Both the position numbers and the translations under genes were made by a program. A DNA stretch of 64,000 nt from Saccopteryx bilineata (taxonomy: Eukaryota > Chordata > Mammalia > Chiroptera > Emballonuridae): positions 128,478,766-128,542,765 of the forward strand of contig NC_089491.1 in NCBI RefSeq assembly GCF_036850765.1, given 5' to 3'. Below are positions 58,275 through 64,000 of this stretch, piece by piece; the first letter of the stretch is position 1; every line of letters starts with the position of its first letter. Below the pieces are notes generated by a model, which made no database searches, was not told where the DNA came from, and saw only the letters and a list, made by a program, of their open reading frames with translations.

Positions 58275-58388
58275 GTATAAAACTGGGAGAGTTTCCTTTT
58301 ATTTGGTGCAGATTTCACATTTCTATTGTCTTTTGTTGCTTTCCTGTGACCGGTCAAAAGTGCACCATGACTTTATGGACACACTGTA

Positions 58389-60643
58389 CTATAGTTTGAT
58401 TGAAAATAAAAGTTACAGTCAATTTTTTACTGCTGGGTTTATAGAAGTCACCATACATGCCTTCCTATTAAGTCTTGGATCCTAGGTTTTGGGAAACCGA
58501 AAAGTAATTTTAAAAAGGGAGGGGGTTGGGTTGACATGTACATTTTATTAATTATTAAATAGTAGACTTTATTTTAATACATAAAATCTAATGGTGCAAT
58601 AATTTTAGTTTAGTTAAAATATAATAATGTAGATAGCAATGTTTTTCAACCCTTCTTTTTCCATAAAGTTAAGTAAACCTATTGGAGAAAAAGGAAGAAA
58701 ACTAAAATTCAGTTACGCTTTGTTTCAACTTCTCCACAGTAGACTTTTTAAATAAATTCTCTAAATATCAATATTTATGTCTTTTCTCATGCAATCATAG
58801 GCCATATTATACAAATCTCTCTTTGTTTTTGTTTTTTTTCCAGGAACTGGGCACTTTAAGAATGCACTTGTCAAGTTTTTAAAATTTAGTTATTAGACAG
58901 AAAACACACTGACTTACTCTGAGTGTTTAAACACTTTGGGGTTTTTTGATGTAGGGCCTGATAAAAATTACCACAGAGAAATTAAAGTATTTACCTGAAT
59001 AACTTATGAAGTGTCAGAAATGTTAGTGATGACTATTTGAGTCAAAAACAAAAACAATAAACAGAATAAATGTTGTTCACATAAATACATACATGTATTA
59101 ACAACCACATTCACACATAGTTTGAAGTCTCCAACATGTATATCTAATTAAATTCAATTTTAAAAACCTGGTCACTTATTCTTTTTGAGACCAATAAATC
59201 TCTTTAGTTTTTGATGCTTTATTTCAAAATGTAATTTCTTTTGCACATGGTCTCTAGCTAATATGAAATATTTTTTATTTTTTGGGTATGGGAACACAAT
59301 AAATAATATTTTGAGGTCAATTTTTATGTTGGACTGAGCCTAATTTTTTTCAATTTTTTAAAAAACTTTAATTTATTGGGTGACGTGGGTTAATATAATT
59401 ATACAGATTTCAGATGCACAATTCTACAATTAATCATCTGTTTATTGCATTGTGTGTTCACCAATCCAAGTCAAGTCTCCTTCTATCACCATCTATGATT
59501 TGATGTACATAAAATTAGAGTTAAGAAACATTTATTTGTATTGCTTACTGGAAATGCAAGATATTAAGTTTGAATTTATAGATTTTAAATATTTCTTATG
59601 GTTATTTGATATCTTATGAATTTCCTATAGTTGTTTGTTAGTCTCAACATAATCAGTTTTATCTCTTACCTTTTATTCTTCTAAAATGAAACAAAACTTG
59701 TTCTTTACAAACATCACTTAAATCAAAGGATTTATTGTTGAATACCTCGATAATTTAAGAATGTGAAATGCCAAAAGTTTTAACTAATATTTTCAAAGTT
59801 TTATTGCTAGTTAATATCAAAGATGAAAACACAAATCAATGTTGTTTCTTCAAAATCTACTGCTTTGTTATTCATTAAGCTTGCAAATTAAAAAAATTAT
59901 GCATTCAAAGAAGTAGAATGAAAAAATACTACTTTTCATTATGTGGTTAGGGTGCAAAGTATGATAGAAAGAAACAGTTAAGTTTCATAGTTTCACTAAC
60001 AAATAATAAATTGACTATTTTGATTAAGTACCCATATGGTTTTATGCAACCCCAGACATTTCAAATCATATAGATGATAGGAGATGAGTGATGATAAATA
60101 GATAAATGATAGATAAAGATAGATGATAGATGGATGATAGATAAATAGATAGATAGATAAATGAATGAATATATATATTATAGTTATATGACAGTTTTGG
60201 AAAAGAAAACATGAATCTTAGCAAAAATAAGAGAAAGTGAGAAAATGTGGTCAAATTAGATAGCAGTAAATATGAGTGAATAGTTAGAGAATAGCCTTCA
60301 AATTGATAATTAAATTTTAAAATATTATTTTTCTTCTATTATATTATTTAATTTTTGATAATATAAAAATAAATGTATTATAAATAATTTTGGATATGAT
60401 CATAGATAATATAACTATAACACAAAATTTCTGGATAATAAAAAAATTGCACACTGATACTTTCAATTGTTTAATACAACTAAGTGTTATTTATTTTTCA
60501 GTCATTTAGTGAGTACCCTCTGTGTTTCAGGCATGTCCTTTTCAAGTAAGTCTTTGTCCACCTTTCTTAAATATAAATATTTATAAAAATTTGTCTATTT
60601 TTTAAATACAGAAAGGATTCTGATAATTAAAAAGGTAGTTGAT
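58389..60643. other. AT-rich sequence with an L1 3'-end fragment and a GATA tract
   Basis: At about 59345-59500 'ttattgggtgacgtgggtta' and 'attgtgtgttcaccaatcca' are the complement of an old L1 3' UTR. The GATA-type tract is listed separately. Nothing else is recognised. Confidence 0.5.
60075..60165 (+). repeat. Imperfect (GATA)n / (GATAAAT) tract
   Basis: Interrupted GATA, GATG and AAAT units over about 90 bp. The minus-strand frame over it (serine/isoleucine/tyrosine repeats) is not a gene. Confidence 0.9.
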
Positions 60644-60648
60644 TGGAT

Positions 60649-60993
60649 TGTAAGGTATTTTTACACACTAAGGAAGTAGGAAGGGGCGTAGCCACAAAGT
60701 GTGGATAAGCAAAAGCTTTATTTAGTACAGAGCATTCCGCCCGATGAGGTTCTCTGGTCCCGGGGACAGAGGCCAAAAAAGTCACATGGGGTGTGACCTA
60801 CGTAGGAAATATTTAGAGTCCCTAGGGTGGTTGATCTAATATGACGTGGTGAAATCTCACTGGCTGGCAGACTGTCGCTTTTTTCCAAAGGGCTCCTGGA
60901 AGTTTTTTTTGGCCAATATGGATGTGGGTGGTTCTAGCCAATTTCCCAGGTCTGATGTCTCACATGACCTTTCCCCTTGCTCATCACCCTACA
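60649..60993 (-). mobile_element. Solo LTR of an endogenous retrovirus, antisense
   Basis: The 345-bp unit has TG...CA termini (TGTAAGG at 60649, CCCTACA ending 60993) and a perfect 5-bp duplication TGGAT at 60644-60648 and 60994-60998. The minus strand has AATAAA at 60722-60717, so the LTR points leftward. There are no internal retroviral genes. It is the product of LTR-LTR recombination. Confidence 0.85.
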
Positions 60994-60998
60994 TGGAT

Positions 60999-61304
60999 AA
61001 TTTTAAATCTGCAGATTTGGCATAAACCATGGTTCAAACAATTGGACAAAATTGTCAATTTTAAGTGAATTTAAGTTTGTACGGTGCTGAAAGTTTTCAT
61101 CATCTTGAATATATGACAAACACTGCTTTGAGGAAGGAGACCCCCTTTTAGATAACAGGTTTCAAGAATATTTTATTATTTAGGCCAAGTGGTCAGAGAG
61201 ATTTTGTAAATATGATTTTTTTTGTGTAATTTACAAAATCTCAAGATGGCCGATCATAGGAAGGGCTGTTATAATGTAAATGAAGAGGTTTTCATACTTA
61301 GAAT
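60999..61304. other. Sequence between the two LTRs, unrecognised
   Basis: I see no retroviral reading frame and no known repeat here. Confidence 0.45.
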
Positions 61305-61308
61305 GTTT

Positions 61309-61697
61309 TGTATAGAAGGAGGAAGGAGGCTTGGACCCCTCCCTTCTGTATATCTGCATGAAAGAAGGTAAAACAGCCAGGAATATAGGAGGGGGAAGGG
61401 AGACTTGAATAGTCCTTTCCTCTCCCCCTTTCTTTCTCCTTAATGAGCGATTTACTAATGATTATCCTCTGGCATCCTGTAGGCGTCCTCCCACCCTGAA
61501 ATCATGTAATTAAGGACAAAGGAATCATGTGAACCTATGTCCTGTAAAGGCTATATAAGATGTAAGAAATATAATTTCAGGGAGCATGTGTCTTTGGAAC
61601 TATAGCTCCATATGCTCCACCAACTTAATGAATTTTCCTTTTTCCTCTTATATGTTATCTGAGTGTCAATCCTCCGAGGTTTTGCTCTCCTGCAACA
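61309..61697 (+). mobile_element. Probable solo LTR, sense
   Basis: A TATA box (CTATATAAGA, 61551-61560) is followed by an R/U5-like segment ending 'ggttttgctctcctgcaaca'. TG (61309) and CA (61697) ends are bordered by the 4-mer GTTT at 61305-61308 and 61698-61701, a short but consistent target duplication. It is unrelated in sequence to the LTR at 60649. No retroviral genes are present. Confidence 0.65.
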
Positions 61698-61701
61698 GTT
61701 T

Positions 61702-62684
61702 AAAATTCAAGTTTTCACTCATGAAAGTCACATTTGTTCATAATATTAATTCTTTGTTTTTCAGTATGGCTCTAGTCCACTTGTTCAAAAAGTATTTTTC
61801 TTAAGTTTGTGACTCTCATAATAGTAAGAAAAATTAAAAACAAATTTAAAGCAATATAAAGAATTTTTTCTTAACATTCAACAACTCTTACTAATTTAAT
61901 AAATTATACCTACAGAGATTAAGGCACACTTCATGAGCTGAGCTATCCCCCTAGGTACCAGGAAGAAGACATGATCTCCACATTTGAGAATAAAAGGCAC
62001 TAACCCTACATAATAATTCAAAGAAGATCAGTGATGGTTTATTTGCATTTTTCAAGGGCTTCCTGGTGCCTCAACTCTCTTACCTGAAAAGCAAGTATAA
62101 TCATTGGAATTTCAAGCATTAACCCACAGATGGGGTTATCTATTTTAGGATAGAGGACTTTTAAAAAATCACATTATCTAGGTGGTAGTAATCCTACTTA
62201 TCCATATGGCTGACTCTGCAGGAAAAAAAAATATTGCTGCTGATAATTGTTCTCATTTACCATAGAAGTGTCACAAAAAACAGTAGGTGAAAGCTTAAAA
62301 CCAAGCTACAATATTGAAAAAAAATAATTTTACTTTCAGAACTGCAGTTTTTCTGGCCTATATATCAGATAAGAAAATATTATCTTTCATAAATAGTTAA
62401 TGTTTTTATCAGTAAATATATTTTACCTATTCTAGTTAGGTTTCTTCACCTACATTCCCTTGTGGTTAAAAGTATAGTTTATTCAAAATAACTGGTATTA
62501 GGGATGTTGCTTAAGGTCCTAAAATAGAATGATACTATTAGTTCATTCCACTATAAAAATCTCTAAAACTTCCTCCAATAACCAACATTCTATGTTTCTA
62601 TGGCCAATGTGACATTGAATCCTTCTGTGACCATATAAGAAATATACATGTGTCTTACAATTTTACAAAATTGATAAAATATTT
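61702..62684. other. AT-rich sequence, no gene recognised
   Basis: Nothing recognised. Confidence 0.5.
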
Positions 62685-62697
62685 TAGAGTTAAATTA

Positions 62698-63186
62698 TTA
62701 CTATTTTATTTTTTTGACAGAGACAGAAAGAGTTAGAGAGAGGGACAGACAGGCAGTAAGGGAAAGAGGGGAAAAGCATCAATTCTTCATTGTGGCACCT
62801 TAGTTGTTCATTGATTGCCTTCTCATATGTGTCTTGTCTGGGGGCTACAGCAGAGCAAGTGACCCCTTGCTAAAGCCAGCAACCTTGGGCTTCAAGCGAA
62901 CAACCTTGGGCTTCAAGCGAACAACCTTGGGCTTCAAGTGAACAACCTTGGGCTTCAAGCCAGCAACCTTGGGCTCAAGCCAGCGACCTTTGGGCTCAAG
63001 CCAGAGACCATAGGGTCATATCTATGATGCCATGCTTAAACCAGTGACCCCATGCTCAAGCTAGTGAGCCCATGCTCAAGCCAGATGAGCTCCTGCTCAA
63101 GCTGACAACTTTGGGGTTCTGCACTTGGGTCCTCCACGTTCCAGTCTGAAGCTCTCTCTACTCACTGCACTACCACCTAGTCAGAC
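62698..63186 (-). mobile_element. tRNA-derived SINE, long type, with expanded internal tandem repeats, antisense
   Basis: 'gacagagacagaaagagtta', 'ccttctcatatgtgtcttgt' and the head complement 'ctgcactaccacctagtcag' identify the family. Its middle is much longer than in other copies (489 bp in all). The perfect duplication TAGAGTTAAATTA is at 62685-62697 and 63187-63199. Confidence 0.94.
62881..62985 (-). repeat. 21-bp tandem array inside the SINE, 5 copies
   Basis: Units starting 'aaccttgggcttcaagcgaa' recur at 62881, 62902, 62923, 62944 and 62965. The first four are nearly identical; the fifth loses one base and returns to the normal 'ggctcaagccag' module. Confidence 0.95.
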
Positions 63187-63199
63187 TAGAGTTAAATTA

Positions 63200-64000
63200 C
63201 TTTAAAAGCTAAAAATTTCTGAGGAACTTTGTCAGTGGTACAATAGATGAGGATGGTACTATCATTTACTACCTATTTTTGTTGTCTTTATTATCACAAA
63301 ATTTAATTATCTGAGTTTTATCTTTTTACAACTTCTCATATATTAGATAAATATTGGTATTGCTTTTCTGCTATTGTAACACCAGTAATTATTTTGTTAT
63401 TTTGACTTTATCCCATGATTTTATTTTCTGATTATTTACTTTTGTTAAATCATAACTTAGTTATAACTTGAGAACTGCACAAAATACTGGTATTTTAGGA
63501 GTAGAACACTGGTATAATTGTTATTAATATTATGTCTCTAGTATAATTTTTTTCCATTATATTTGTAGTATAAAACTACAAGTATATCTAGTAGCTTTCA
63601 ATCTATCTTTTTTGTATACATTTATATTTTAAACACTTAAACATTAAAAGTATTCCCTCCAACCTTTTCACTTTCTCTTCTTTTCATTATTTGCTGGTTT
63701 TACTGCTTGTATAATTTAACACATTTTTACATCATATTTTCTCTCCCAGCACTCACACATTAAAGCAAGGTTTTCTCCCTATTGCAATGACCATGATCTG
63801 AACTCCATTACCTATGGCATTAAATAACTTTGGGCCTAATTATTGCCTATTCAAATATTTTTGATGGACATTGTTTCATTGATACCTAGATCCTGAAAAT
63901 ATCAAGACTAGTGGCTGCCAATAATCTTTTGATCTGTCAAAAAAGTATTTTTTAAGGATCAAATCTTAAGATTTTTGACTTGGTGCTCATGACTCAAGAT
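63200..64000. other. AT-rich sequence, no gene recognised
   Basis: Nothing recognised up to the end of the window. Confidence 0.5.

Larger units (their letters stand above)
57283..58386 (+). mobile_element. Mariner/Tc1-like element with about 106-bp inverted repeats and a nested hAT
   Basis: TA flanks the element at 57281-57282 and 58387-58388. The left repeat (57283-57388) and right repeat (58280-58386) are inverted copies: 'gtgcacttttgaccagtcac' against 'gtgaccggtcaaaagtgcac'. Between them the plus strand encodes only a transposase N-terminal segment (58047-58274). The hAT element at 57495-57998 is inserted inside. With the hAT removed the element is about 590 bp and non-autonomous. Confidence 0.92.

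Noticed and set aside
62881..62985. CRISPR-like array of short repeats
   Set aside because: The 21-bp units are directly contiguous with no spacers and lie inside a SINE in a mammalian genome.

Overview
The window is mammalian nuclear DNA, AT-rich and dominated by transposable elements. The tRNA-derived SINEs point to a bat, most likely a horseshoe bat or close relative (Rhinolophoidea): one type has the head 'CCTGACCTGTGGTGGCGCAG', the other a 'CCCTGGCCGGTTGGCTCAG' head with perfect Pol III A and B boxes. The species is an inference from these families, not something I could search for.

The only intact host gene is MGAT4C (plus strand), an N-acetylglucosaminyltransferase-IV-like Golgi enzyme. 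Its complete coding sequence lies in three exons (31459-31605, 37817-37964, 42589-43730) that join to 1437 bp, or 478 codons plus stop, with consensus GT/AG splice sites and no disruption. The 5' untranslated exons and promoter are not identified and probably lie upstream of the coding start, possibly outside the window. The 3' UTR starts at 43731.

Region by region: 1-1900 is AT-rich sequence with one SINE. 1975-6985 is a nested stack: an ancient L1, a Tigger/pogo-type DNA transposon inserted into it at a TA, and within the Tigger an hAT fragment, two SINEs and a 3'-truncated U2 snRNA retrocopy. 7820-14440 is a full-length sense L1 with a 1.26 kb deletion of its reverse-transcriptase region and a probable 3' transduction. 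14890-16720 is an older antisense L1 with a mariner MITE. 18710-26500 is a full-length antisense L1 with a 12-bp target-site duplication. 26662-27220 is an internally deleted mariner, 27490-28765 an old L1 3' end, and 29707-30366 an antisense NOP56 processed pseudogene. 31459-45300 is MGAT4C with SINEs and simple repeats in its introns. 45395-64000 holds scattered SINEs, L1 3' ends with minisatellites, a mariner with an hAT element nested in it (57283-58386), and two solo LTRs (60649-60993 and 61309-61697).

I found no previously undescribed multi-gene system. The most informative signals are structural: the reverse-transcriptase-deleted L1 ORF2, the candidate 3' transduction, the two L1s that share a CRE/ATGGCG 5' end but carry different tandem promoter monomers, the transposon stratigraphy, and the U2 retrocopy.
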